A stretch of 5,279 nt of DNA from assembly GCA_003520425.1 (NCBI GenBank), contig DOUU01000380.1, positions 1,769 to 7,047 of the forward strand, written 5' to 3'. Within the stretch, counting starts at the first letter, position 1. Each line of letters opens with the position of its first letter. This document shows positions 1 through 5,279 of the stretch, piece after piece. The translations under genes were made by a program, and so were the position numbers. Source of the DNA: Deltaproteobacteria bacterium (GTDB lineage Bacteria; Myxococcota_A; UBA9160). Under the pieces are notes generated by a model. That model did not search any database. It saw only the letters and a program-made list of their open reading frames with translations, and was not told the DNA's origin.

Positions 1-381
1 GCGACGTCGAACATCTGCACCAACCAGGGTCTCATGCTGCTGCGCGCAGCGATCTATCTCGCGCTGCTCGGGCGCCGGGGCCTTCGCGAGCTCGCGCGCA
101 TGAACCTCGCCAAGGCGGCGTACTTGCGCGCCCGCGTGCGCGAGGCACCCGGCCTGCGGCTGCCGATTTCTGCGCCGGGATTCAATGAAGTGGTGGTGGG
201 CGTCCGCGGCTCCGCTGCGCACGCCTTGGAGCGGGCGCTCGACGAGCGCATCGTGGGTGGCCTCGATCTTGCGCCCTACGCGAGCGAGCTCGGACCCGCG
301 GTTCTTGTCTGCACCACGGAGCTGGCCTCGCGTTCGGCCATCGATCGCCTGGTCAAAGCCTTCAGCCGAGCCGCCGGGTGA
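1..381 (+). CDS. gcvPA: Glycine dehydrogenase (decarboxylating) subunit 1, 3' end only
   Basis: This is the C-terminal 126 residues of the alpha-type subunit of split P-protein. With GcvPB it decarboxylates glycine using PLP and passes the aminomethyl group to lipoyl-GcvH in the cytoplasmic glycine cleavage system. The frame is open from base 1 and begins with ATSNICTNQ, a hallmark of GcvPA family members. It continues through [12 protein letters not shown] and [11 protein letters not shown] to the family-like end [20 protein letters not shown]. The 5' part lies before the window, so an ATG at base 34 is internal and not the true start. The TGA stop (379-381) overlaps the GTG start of gcvPB in a GTGA arrangement, which indicates an operon with coupled translation. 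Identification rests on recognised family motifs and on the gcvPB neighbour. Confidence 0.93.
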   Translation, partial: ATSNICTNQGLMLLRAAIYLALLGRRGLRELARMNLAKAAYLRARVREAPGLRLPISAPGFNEVVVGVRGSAAHALERALDERIVGGLDLAPYASELGPAVLVCTTELASRSAIDRLVKAFSRAAG

Positions 382-1913
382 GCGCCGACCGGCGAGACGT
401 GCGCCCGGAGGCGCTGGGCAACGCGGCCCACGGCCTCGCCTACGAGGAGCCTCTCCTGTTCGAGCGCAGCCGGCCGGGTCGCGTGGGCTATTCGCTCCCG
501 GCTCTCGACGTCCCGGCCGTGGCGCCCGAGGAAGAGCTTCCGGCCTCCCTCCTGCGCGCGGACTGCGAGGGGCTGCCCGAGCTCTCCGAGGTGGACGTGG
601 TCCGCCACTTCACCCGCATCTCGACCTGGAACTACGCCGTCGACCTCGGGCTCTATCCCCTCGGTTCGTGCACCATGAAATACAACCCGAAGATGAACGA
701 GGTGGCCGCCGCGTTGGCCGGCTTCGCGCGCAGCCATCCGCTCCAGCCCGCCGCGCTCTCCCAGGGTCTTCTCCACCTCTTCCACGAGCTCGAAACGCAT
801 CTCGCCGAGATCAGCGGGATGGACCGGGTCTCGCTCCAGCCGGCGGCGGGAGCGCAGGGCGAGCTCGCGGGTGTGATGATGATCCGGGCGTACCACGCAC
901 ATCGGGGCGAGCGGCGCAGAAAGATCCTCGTGCCGGACTCGGCCCATGGCACCAACCCCGCGAGCGCGGGCCTCAACGGTTACGAAATTGTCTCGGTTCC
1001 TTCAGGCGCCGACGGGGTGCTTCATCCCGAGGCGGTGGCAGCGGTGATGGGACCCGAAGTGGCCGCTCTCATGCTCACGAATCCGAGCACGCTTGGCCTT
1101 TTCGAGGAGCACATCGTGCGCATCGCGGAGATCGTGCACGCAGGCGGAGGGCTCGTGTACGGCGACGGCGCAAATCTAAACGCGCTGCTGGGAATCGCCC
1201 GCCCCGGGGATCTCGGTATCGACGTCATGCACTTCAATCTGCACAAGACGTTCTCGACACCGCACGGCGGCGGCGGCCCGGGCGCGGGCCCGGTGGGCGT
1301 GAAGAACCTGCTCGCTCCCTACCTTCCCGTTCCCGTCGTGCGCAGGCTCTCCGGCAGCGAAGGGGACGGCTTTGCCCTCGACTATGAGTTCCCCCACTCG
1401 ATTGGACGCCTTCACGGGAACTTCGGGAACGTAGGCATGCTAGTGCGCGCGTTCGCGTACATCCGATCGCTCGGCCCAGACGGGCTGCGCCGCTGCGCGG
1501 AGATGGCGGTGCTGAACGCGAACTATCTGCTCGCCCGCTTGCGCGGGGCGTACCACGTGCCGTTTGATCGTCCCGTGATGCACGAGTGCGTGCTCTCGGA
1601 CGCCAAGCTCGAAGGAACGGGCGTGACCACGCTCGACGTGGCCAAGCGCCTGATCGACCACGGCTACCACCCACCGACGGTCTACTTCCCGCTGATCGTG
1701 CACGGTGCCCTCATGATTGAGCCCACCGAGAGCGAGAGCCTCGAGGGCCTCGACCGCTTCGTGGACGCGCTGCTCGCGATTGCAAGAGAGGCCGAGATCG
1801 ATCCCGAGACCGTGCGGAGCGCGCCGCACTCGACCCGCCTTTCGAGGCTCGACGAGACGCGCGCGGCGCGCAAACCCATTCTGCGATGGCAACCAGGCCC
1901 CTCCGACTCCTAG
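378..1913 (+). CDS. gcvPB: Glycine dehydrogenase (decarboxylating) subunit 2
   Basis: This is the PLP-binding beta-type subunit of split P-protein, 511 residues and close to, or slightly longer than, usual GcvPB proteins. It works with GcvPA to decarboxylate glycine in the glycine cleavage system. Visible motifs in order are [13 protein letters not shown] near residue 25-35, [13 protein letters not shown] (96-108), [11 protein letters not shown] (187-197), and [16 protein letters not shown] with the presumed Schiff-base lysine K290. The C-terminal signature [15 protein letters not shown] is also present. The GTG start at 378 is chosen because it overlaps the gcvPA stop and leaves only about 20 residues before the conserved N-terminal block. 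No good Shine-Dalgarno precedes it, so translational coupling to gcvPA is likely. The last 28 bases overlap the start of the downstream protease gene. All expected catalytic regions look intact. Confidence 0.96.
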   Translation: MSADRRDVRPEALGNAAHGLAYEEPLLFERSRPGRVGYSLPALDVPAVAPEEELPASLLRADCEGLPELSEVDVVRHFTRISTWNYAVDLGLYPLGSCTMKYNPKMNEVAAALAGFARSHPLQPAALSQGLLHLFHELETHLAEISGMDRVSLQPAAGAQGELAGVMMIRAYHAHRGERRRKILVPDSAHGTNPASAGLNGYEIVSVPSGADGVLHPEAVAAVMGPEVAALMLTNPSTLGLFEEHIVRIAEIVHAGGGLVYGDGANLNALLGIARPGDLGIDVMHFNLHKTFSTPHGGGGPGAGPVGVKNLLAPYLPVPVVRRLSGSEGDGFALDYEFPHSIGRLHGNFGNVGMLVRAFAYIRSLGPDGLRRCAEMAVLNANYLLARLRGAYHVPFDRPVMHECVLSDAKLEGTGVTTLDVAKRLIDHGYHPPTVYFPLIVHGALMIEPTESESLEGLDRFVDALLAIAREAEIDPETVRSAPHSTRLSRLDETRAARKPILRWQPGPSDS

Positions 1914-3502
1914 CGCGCGCGGCGCTTTTGTGGGCGGCAGCGCTCCTCATTCTCTCCTGCGTGGGAGCCGACGGCGAGCGCGTCAATCCCTTGAAGAAGG
2001 TGATCGGCGCCGAGGTCGGGGTCGACCAGGAGCGGGAGTGGGGCGAGCAGTTCGACCGCGAGATCGCGAAGAAGGTCACGCTGATCGACGACCCCATCGT
2101 GGTCGGATTCGTGAACGATCTCGGCCAGGACATCGTGCGGGGGATCGAGCCACAGCCGTTCATCTACCGCTTCCGGGTAATTCTCGATCCGACCCTCAAC
2201 GCCTTCGCGGTCCCCGGCGGCTACGTGTACATCCACAGCGGCACGATTCTCGCGGCCTCTTCCCTCGAAGAGCTCGCGGGCGTGGTGGGCCACGAGATCG
2301 GGCACGTGAAGGGTCGCCACATCGCCCGCATGCAAGAGAAGATGGCGATCCCCCAGCTGTTGGCGGGGATCGTGGGCATGGGGGCCGCCGTGGCTGCGAA
2401 AAACGCGGGGCCGGCAGTGGCTGCGCAGGCCGTGAACGTCGCGATGCAGCTTAAATTCTCGCGCGAGTTCGAGGCCGAGGCCGATGACCTCGGCATGACC
2501 TTCATGTCGAGGGCCGGCTACGACCCGCACGGAATGGCTCATTTCTTCGAGAAGATCGAGGCAGAAGAGCGCCCGGGCGCCGTCGAAATCCCTCCCTACC
2601 TCTACAGCCACCCTGCGCTCAAGGACCGGATCAAAGCCGTCGAGGACGAGGCGCCGACCCTGCGGGTCCACGGCTCCCCGCCGGCGGATCTCGTGGCCGA
2701 GATGCCCGAGGCCCAGCTGCGGCTCACGGAGCTGATCGACGCCCATCGAACCTCCCTTCCCCAGGCCGCCGCACCGCTCGACCGCTCGGCGGGGGAAGCG
2801 GCGCTCGCTGCGGCGGACGGTCGGGCGGTCGAGGGAGACCTGCAGGGAGCCATCGCCGTGCTTGCGGCGGCAGAGAAGGTGCAGCCCGGCGACCCGCGCA
2901 TTCCCTTCCGAGAGGGTGAGCTTTTGGAAATGGCCGGTCGACGCACCGAGGCGATCGCCGCCTACCGCCGCACGCTTCGCCTCGACCCGACGCGGGCGCA
3001 GGTGCTCTACAAGATGGGCCTCGCGTGCAAGGCGAACGGAGAGCGTCACCGCGCGGTGTTCTATCTCGAGCAGGCAGAGCGCCGCTTCGGGGAGAAGAGC
3101 GAGCTGCAGAAGAAGGCGGCGCGGGAGGTCGAGAAGCTCACCTTCCGCGTCGTCACGGACGCGGGCTTCGCGGACGGCTCCGAGGCGGGGACGGCGGACA
3201 CCGCCGGTGGCTTCTCTCGCGAGCGCTTCCAGACGAGCGACGGCGAGGCCGTGTGGTGGGCCAAGGTGCACGCCCGCTACTACAACGGTGATCTCCCCAA
3301 GAAGATGACGGTGCGCTGGATCGATCCCTCGGGCGCAGTCCACGCCGAAACCCCGATCGAGGCCCGGGGTCGGCCCGACGTGATCGCGCGCCTCCCGATC
3401 CGACCCGACGGTGGGATCCGGCCCGGCGTCTGGACGGCAGAGGCCCTCTTCGAAGGGGACGTCGTCGACCAGCGCACCTTTTCCATCACCCCGGGGCGCT
3501 AA
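1886..3502 (+). CDS. BepA-like M48 zinc metalloprotease with TPR repeats, probable lipoprotein
   Basis: A 538-residue envelope protease of peptidase family M48 with the BepA/YfgC-type layout. The N-terminus has arginines at 4, 7 and 11, a hydrophobic stretch at 12-23, and LILSC with C25 as a probable lipidation site; the residue at -2 (L) is not ideal for a lipobox. The M48 domain is about residues 50-250, with the zinc motif HEIGH (136-140) and the third-ligand helix EAEAD (E196, D200). About 306-408 are three TPR-like repeats. Residues 421-538 are a separate, apparently beta-rich domain that I do not recognise. Family knowledge suggests outer-membrane protein assembly or quality control in the periplasm; that role is inferred here. 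The ATG at 1886 is chosen because it supplies the signal's n-region; the next in-frame candidate, a TTG at 1928, would remove it. The gene starts within gcvPB and has no evident Shine-Dalgarno, so reinitiation after gcvPB is likely. Confidence 0.92.
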   Translation: MATRPLRLLARAALLWAAALLILSCVGADGERVNPLKKVIGAEVGVDQEREWGEQFDREIAKKVTLIDDPIVVGFVNDLGQDIVRGIEPQPFIYRFRVILDPTLNAFAVPGGYVYIHSGTILAASSLEELAGVVGHEIGHVKGRHIARMQEKMAIPQLLAGIVGMGAAVAAKNAGPAVAAQAVNVAMQLKFSREFEAEADDLGMTFMSRAGYDPHGMAHFFEKIEAEERPGAVEIPPYLYSHPALKDRIKAVEDEAPTLRVHGSPPADLVAEMPEAQLRLTELIDAHRTSLPQAAAPLDRSAGEAALAAADGRAVEGDLQGAIAVLAAAEKVQPGDPRIPFREGELLEMAGRRTEAIAAYRRTLRLDPTRAQVLYKMGLACKANGERHRAVFYLEQAERRFGEKSELQKKAAREVEKLTFRVVTDAGFADGSEAGTADTAGGFSRERFQTSDGEAVWWAKVHARYYNGDLPKKMTVRWIDPSGAVHAETPIEARGRPDVIARLPIRPDGGIRPGVWTAEALFEGDVVDQRTFSITPGR

Positions 3503-3529
3503 ACCGAGGCAGGTCGCTTCCGCCTCAGT
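3503..3529. terminator. Hairpin between convergent genes, possible weak terminator
   Basis: Arms ACCGAGGC (3503-3510) and GCCTCAGT (3522-3529) can pair over 8 positions around an 11-base loop. Read on the - strand the one imperfect pair becomes a G-U wobble, and the arm is followed by TTTA, so the structure looks better as a terminator for the MerR/TPR gene than for the protease gene. The right arm contains the MerR/TPR stop codon, and the left arm starts just after the protease TAA. The T run is short, so terminator function is uncertain. Confidence 0.35.
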
Positions 3530-4409
3530 CCCCGAGGTGCTTGCGCGCGATTTCCGCCCACGTCCCAACCGGCTCGAGCTGCAGGTAGCGGCGCCAGTGC
3601 TCACGAGCCTTGCGCCGCAGTCCGAGCTTCTCGTACAAGAGCGCCAGGTTCAGCTGGACCTCGGGGTAGAGCGGGTCGGCGCGCATCGCCGCCTTGTAGT
3701 GGCGCAGCGCGGCCTCGCTCCGGCCCTCCTCCTCGCACAGGTTCGCGAGGTTGAAGTTGGCTTCGACGTGGTCGGGCTCGAGCGCGAGCGCACGCTCGTA
3801 ACCCACCCGAGCCGCGTCGCGCCGTCCCTGGTTGTAGTGGACGGTGGCGAGGTTGCAGTGCGCATCGGCGAAGCGGGGGTCCGCTTCCAGGGAGCGCTCG
3901 TAGGCAGCGATCGCGTCGTTCTGCGTCTCGGCTTCGCTGTCGAGGCGGCATCCCCGTTCAAACCACTCGAGTGCCGTCTCGGGATCCGGCTCCGCCTCCC
4001 CGCCCGTCGGGCGCAGCCGCTGCTCGAGATAGGCCACGTCATCCGCCCGTTCCGGCTCGAGACGGAAGTCGAGCACGGTCTGGCCATCGGGCTCGAGCAG
4101 CACGCCGTCGTAGCGCACCACCACGCGATCGGAGCCTTCGATCCAGACACGGAGGGCCCCGAGCGGCCGATCGATTTCGGGCAGCCGCGCGCGTACACTC
4201 TCCAGGCTGCGACGGATCCGCCGTAAGGGCACGCCGCGTTCGATCAGCACGAGTGCCGCTTTGATGCAGACGAGGTCGCGGAAACCGAACGCCGGCATCG
4301 AATCCACCGTCAAGCTCGGCCCCACGAGGGCGGTCCGCTCCCAATAGCGCAGCCGCGCCGAGGAGAGCTTGCAGATGCGCGCCGCATCTTGGACGGAGTA
4401 GCCCTTCAC
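3525..4409 (-). CDS. MerR-type HTH regulator fused to four TPR repeats
   Basis: A 294-residue protein. Residues 3-75 form a MerR-like winged helix-turn-helix: YSVQDAARICKLSSARLRYWE, then a wing ending in FGFRDLVCIKAALVLIERGVP and the long helix RRIRRSLESVRARLPEI. Residues about 85-120 are a short beta-like linker (VWIEGSDRVVVRYDG, then LEPDGQTVLDF). Residues 146-281 are four consecutive 34-residue TPR units (146-179, 180-213, 214-247, 248-281), each with the usual A-x-Y or N-L-A-x-x-Y spacing and D/E-P at the turn. DNA binding is expected from the first domain and protein binding from the TPRs; no effector or target can be named. The start is GTG at 4409, because an in-frame stop lies ten codons upstream with no other start between. 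A GAGGTG (4426-4431) sits 16 bases before it, too far for a normal ribosome site, so translation start is weakly supported. It lies 122 bases downstream of selC on the same strand. Confidence 0.88.
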   Translation of the reverse strand: MKGYSVQDAARICKLSSARLRYWERTALVGPSLTVDSMPAFGFRDLVCIKAALVLIERGVPLRRIRRSLESVRARLPEIDRPLGALRVWIEGSDRVVVRYDGVLLEPDGQTVLDFRLEPERADDVAYLEQRLRPTGGEAEPDPETALEWFERGCRLDSEAETQNDAIAAYERSLEADPRFADAHCNLATVHYNQGRRDAARVGYERALALEPDHVEANFNLANLCEEEGRSEAALRHYKAAMRADPLYPEVQLNLALLYEKLGLRRKAREHWRRYLQLEPVGTWAEIARKHLGD

Positions 4410-4445
4410 CCCGGGCCCGAGATTACACCTCGCTCATGCGTGCGG

Positions 4446-4471
4446 AAAAGGAAAAACTGCGCGTCGTCGCA
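4446..4471 (-). terminator. Possible intrinsic terminator after selC
   Basis: Read on the - strand, TGCG (4471-4468) and CGCA (4461-4458) can pair over 4 bp, or 5 with a flanking T-G, around a 6-base loop. This is followed one base later by five Ts (4456-4452), CC, and four more Ts (4449-4446). It is the only clear T-rich tract in this GC-rich stretch, and it lies about 60 bases after the tRNA 3' end and before the MerR/TPR gene. The stem is short, so this is a tentative call. The T-rich tract could instead be part of the promoter of the MerR/TPR gene. Confidence 0.3.
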
Positions 4472-4531
4472 ACCCCGCGTGTCCGCCTTTCGACTCGGCT
4501 TCTCGCAACGAGCGCGGCCAAGTCCGGGGGG

Positions 4532-4626
4532 CGGAGGGAGAGCGGAGTCGAACCGCCCGCGACCACGTCGCCGCAGTCGCCGACCGCTTTGAAGGCGGCG
4601 GGGGACACCGGTCCCCATCACCCTCC
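4532..4626 (-). tRNA. selC: Selenocysteine tRNA (tRNA-Sec, anticodon UCA)
   Basis: A 95-nt tRNA that reads UGA as selenocysteine with SelA, SelB and SelD. Going 5' to 3' on the - strand: the 8-bp acceptor arm GGAGGGTG (4626-4619) pairs with CTCCCTCC (4540-4533), followed by discriminator G (4532). The D arm is GGGGA/TCCCC with loop CCGGTG. The anticodon stem is GCCGC/GCGGT around loop CTTCAAA (4594-4588), with anticodon TCA at 4592-4590. The long variable arm (4580-4559) is a 9-bp stem capped by GCGA, a GNRA tetraloop. The T arm is GGCGG/CCGCT around TTCGACT (4552-4546), with a G-U closing pair as in E. coli selC. The 8+5 acceptor/T arrangement, long variable arm and UCA anticodon together are diagnostic of bacterial tRNA-Sec. 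CCA is not encoded (CCC follows). Oddity: position 7 gives a U-U mismatch in the otherwise paired acceptor stem. Protein-like frames across it are shadows. Confidence 0.93.
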
Positions 4627-4651
4627 GCAGCCGACGCTACAAGAAGGGGTC

Positions 4652-4679
4652 CCGGAGCTCCACGACAGCGCAGCTCCGG
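4652..4679. repeat. 8-bp perfect inverted repeat between selC and hpf
   Basis: CCGGAGCT (4652-4659) and AGCTCCGG (4672-4679) are perfect reverse complements separated by 12 bases. The repeat lies 26 bases upstream of the selC 5' end and about 70 bases upstream of the hpf-like start, in the divergent spacer. It could be a protein-binding dyad or a hairpin in a leader transcript. It has no T tract on either side that would make it a standard terminator. Confidence 0.5.
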
Positions 4680-4724
4680 ACGGGGGCGTGGCCCGTCACC
4701 CGTTTGCTTTGATACACCTTTACG

Positions 4725-4753
4725 CTTATAGGCGAGGAGGAGGGCAATGGCGA
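4725..4753 (-). promoter_or_regulatory. Candidate sigma-70-like promoter reading towards selC
   Basis: On the - strand TATAAG (4730-4725) matches five of six bases of the -10 consensus. A weak -35-like TCGCCA (4753-4748) lies 17 bases upstream. Transcription from here would begin about 90 bases before selC and would include the inverted repeat at 4652-4679. The -35 match is poor and overlaps the start of the hpf-like gene, so this is a suggestion only. On the + strand I find no convincing promoter for the hpf-like gene with a start that keeps its ribosome site. Confidence 0.2.
4735..4740 (+). promoter_or_regulatory. Strong Shine-Dalgarno of the hpf-like gene
   Basis: A consensus AGGAGG ends 6 bases before the ATG at 4747, within a longer purine run (GAGGAGGAGGG, 4734-4744). 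It is the best ribosome-binding site in the window and fixes the start of the gene that follows, in contrast to the weak sites before gcvPB, the protease and the MerR/TPR gene. Confidence 0.75.
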
Positions 4754-5091
4754 GAGGCCCCAGCATCGTGATCAGCTTCAAGGACATTGCAAGCGACGAG
4801 CAAATCCGCGAGTCGCTCGAGACCGGATGCCGCCAGCTCGCGGAAGAGTTCCCCGAAACCACCCGGTTCGAGCTGACGCTCGCACCCGACGGGGCGGGGC
4901 ACACGGCCCACGCCCACGTCACCGGACGAAATACCGAGGTGGCTGCCCATACCGAGGCGATCGAGCTCGGCGCGGCGGCAGTCCGGCTGCTCGACACGCT
5001 GGAGCGTCTACTCCGAAAGGTTCACGACAAACACCTCTTCAAGAATCGCCGCCGCGCCGCGCAGCTCACGACGAAGAAACGCCCGCGCTGA
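4747..5091 (+). CDS. hpf: HPF/RaiA-family ribosome hibernation factor
   Basis: A 114-residue protein, the size of short-form HPF/RaiA (S30AE / sigma-54 modulation) proteins, which bind the 30S subunit near the decoding site and keep idle ribosomes inactive under starvation. The order of elements fits the family. There is a first strand SIVISFKDI (6-14), helix 1 with SDEQIRESLETGCRQLAEEF (16-35), and strands FELTLAPD and HTAHAHVTGRN. A second helix, AIELGAAAVRLLDTLERLLRKVHDK (71-95), leads to the basic tail HLFKNRRR followed by TTKKRPR. There is no long-form dimerisation domain. The ATG follows a consensus Shine-Dalgarno. The gene runs divergently from selC and converges on the SCP2-like gene with 13 bases between stops. 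The sequence is a diverged family member, so HPF versus RaiA cannot be decided, and the symbol is a family-level choice. Confidence 0.85.
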   Translation: MARGPSIVISFKDIASDEQIRESLETGCRQLAEEFPETTRFELTLAPDGAGHTAHAHVTGRNTEVAAHTEAIELGAAAVRLLDTLERLLRKVHDKHLFKNRRRAAQLTTKKRPR

Positions 5092-5109
5092 GCTTTGCGA
5101 AAGCTCAGC
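5087..5109. terminator. Perfect 10-bp hairpin covering both convergent stop codons
   Basis: GCTGAGCTTT (5087-5096) and AAAGCTCAGC (5100-5109) are perfect reverse complements around a 3-base GCG spacer. In practice one or two inner pairs would open to enlarge the loop. The left arm carries the hpf-like TGA (5089-5091), and the right arm carries, on the - strand, the TGA of the SCP2-like gene (5107-5105). No long T tract follows on either strand, so it may be a bidirectional terminator of the weak or factor-assisted kind, or a 3'-end stabilising hairpin. Confidence 0.55.
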
Positions 5110-5279
5110 CGAGGATGAGATGGAGCCTCAGGGCCAGGACGAAGCTGCCGTGGATATGAATGCGGCGGCGCAGCAACGCCTCCGGCGCTGAAATCTCGCC
5201 GCGGTTGAGCGCACGCCAGGTCTCCACATCCACCCGCACGCGCAGATCGGGCGCATCCACGGGGCCGGCGCTGCCTTCC
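5105..5279 (-). CDS. Probable SCP2 sterol-carrier domain protein, C-terminal end
   Basis: On the - strand a frame is open from the window edge (first full codon at 5278) to TGA at 5107-5105, giving 57 residues; its start lies beyond base 5279. The sequence includes LRVRVDVETWRALNRGEIS, then APEALLRRRIHIHG, FVLALRLHLIL and the end. This resembles the C-terminal part of SCP2 domains, with a beta strand, a short 'x-W/F-x-x-L-x-x-G-x-x-x-P' helix, the amphipathic 'L-x-x-R-x-x-I-x-G' segment, and a closing hydrophobic helix. Such domains bind lipids or acyl groups in a hydrophobic tunnel. The match is by eye on a short fragment, so the frame is better supported than the family. It converges on the hpf-like gene. 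Confidence 0.65.
   Translation of the reverse strand, partial: EGSAGPVDAPDLRVRVDVETWRALNRGEISAPEALLRRRIHIHGSFVLALRLHLILG

Noticed and set aside
185..1387. 400-codon + strand frame overlapping gcvPA and gcvPB
   Set aside because: It is arginine- and proline-rich low-complexity sequence, typical of an out-of-frame reading of GC-rich genes. gcvPA/gcvPB motifs occupy the other frame.
1910..3604. 564-codon open frame on the - strand opposite the protease gene
   Set aside because: It mirrors the codon pattern of the M48/TPR gene, whose motifs (HEIGH, EAEAD, TPRs) are clear. The reverse frame shows no recognisable domain.
4410..4532. Integration of a genomic island at the selC 3' end
   Set aside because: selC is a known island insertion site in enterobacteria, but no integrase, direct repeat of the tRNA 3' end or composition change is visible here.
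4689..4709. Possible sigma-54 promoter (TGG...TTTGCT) before the hpf-like gene
   Set aside because: The distance between the GG and GC elements is 14 bases instead of the required 10.
4704..4732. TTGCTT-17-TATAGG as a sigma-70 promoter for the hpf-like gene
   Set aside because: The expected transcription start near 4739 would cut into the strong Shine-Dalgarno, so the spacing does not suit the gene.
4434..4997. Long open frame on the - strand across selC and the hpf-like gene, and a + strand frame at 4436-4771
   Set aside because: Both run through the tRNA gene and show no protein-family features. The - strand one is antisense to the hpf-like gene. They are by-products of high GC content.
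5087..5118. UGA of the hpf-like gene followed directly by a hairpin, resembling a bacterial SECIS, in a genome that has selC
   Set aside because: Reading through adds only eight more residues before another TGA. The protein already ends at the usual place for the family with a basic tail. The hairpin is better explained by the convergent gene end.

Overview
The window is high-GC DNA, dense with genes, most likely from a Gram-negative bacterium. The evidence for Gram-negative is an envelope-type M48/TPR protease with a lipoprotein-like signal. The glycine decarboxylase P-protein is split into two subunits (gcvPA + gcvPB), and there is a selenocysteine tRNA gene. Together these fit a lineage around the former Deltaproteobacteria (Myxococcota/Desulfobacterota/Binatota-like). 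That placement is an inference from gene style, not a phylogenetic result.

Layout. (1) At 1-3502 on the + strand is one tightly packed run: the 3' end of gcvPA, then complete gcvPB overlapping it by 4 bases, then an M48 metalloprotease/TPR lipoprotein gene that starts inside the end of gcvPB. (2) At 3525-4409 on the - strand is a MerR-type helix-turn-helix protein carrying four C-terminal TPR repeats. It converges on the protease gene with 22 bases between stops. (3) At 4410-4746 there is no protein gene. This stretch holds selC, the tRNA-Sec gene, on the - strand (4532-4626, anticodon UCA), a possible terminator after it, and an 8-bp inverted repeat in the divergent region upstream. (4) At 4747-5091 on the + strand is a small HPF/RaiA-family ribosome hibernation protein with a strong Shine-Dalgarno sequence. 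(5) At 5105-5279 on the - strand is the C-terminal end of a probable SCP2 (sterol carrier) domain protein, running off the window. A near-perfect hairpin covers the stop codons of both the hpf-like gene and this gene.

How the genes relate. gcvPA and gcvPB together form the PLP-dependent P-protein of the glycine cleavage system. The protease is probably co-transcribed with them but has no obvious metabolic link, and probably acts in envelope quality control. selC shows that the organism, at least genetically, can decode UGA as selenocysteine; no selenoprotein or other sel gene is visible here. The MerR/TPR protein lies downstream of selC on the same strand, and its target is unknown. I see no mobile element, CRISPR array or defence system. 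The least ordinary items are the selC gene with its unusual acceptor-stem mismatch, the MerR-TPR fusion, and the hairpins built over convergent stop codons.
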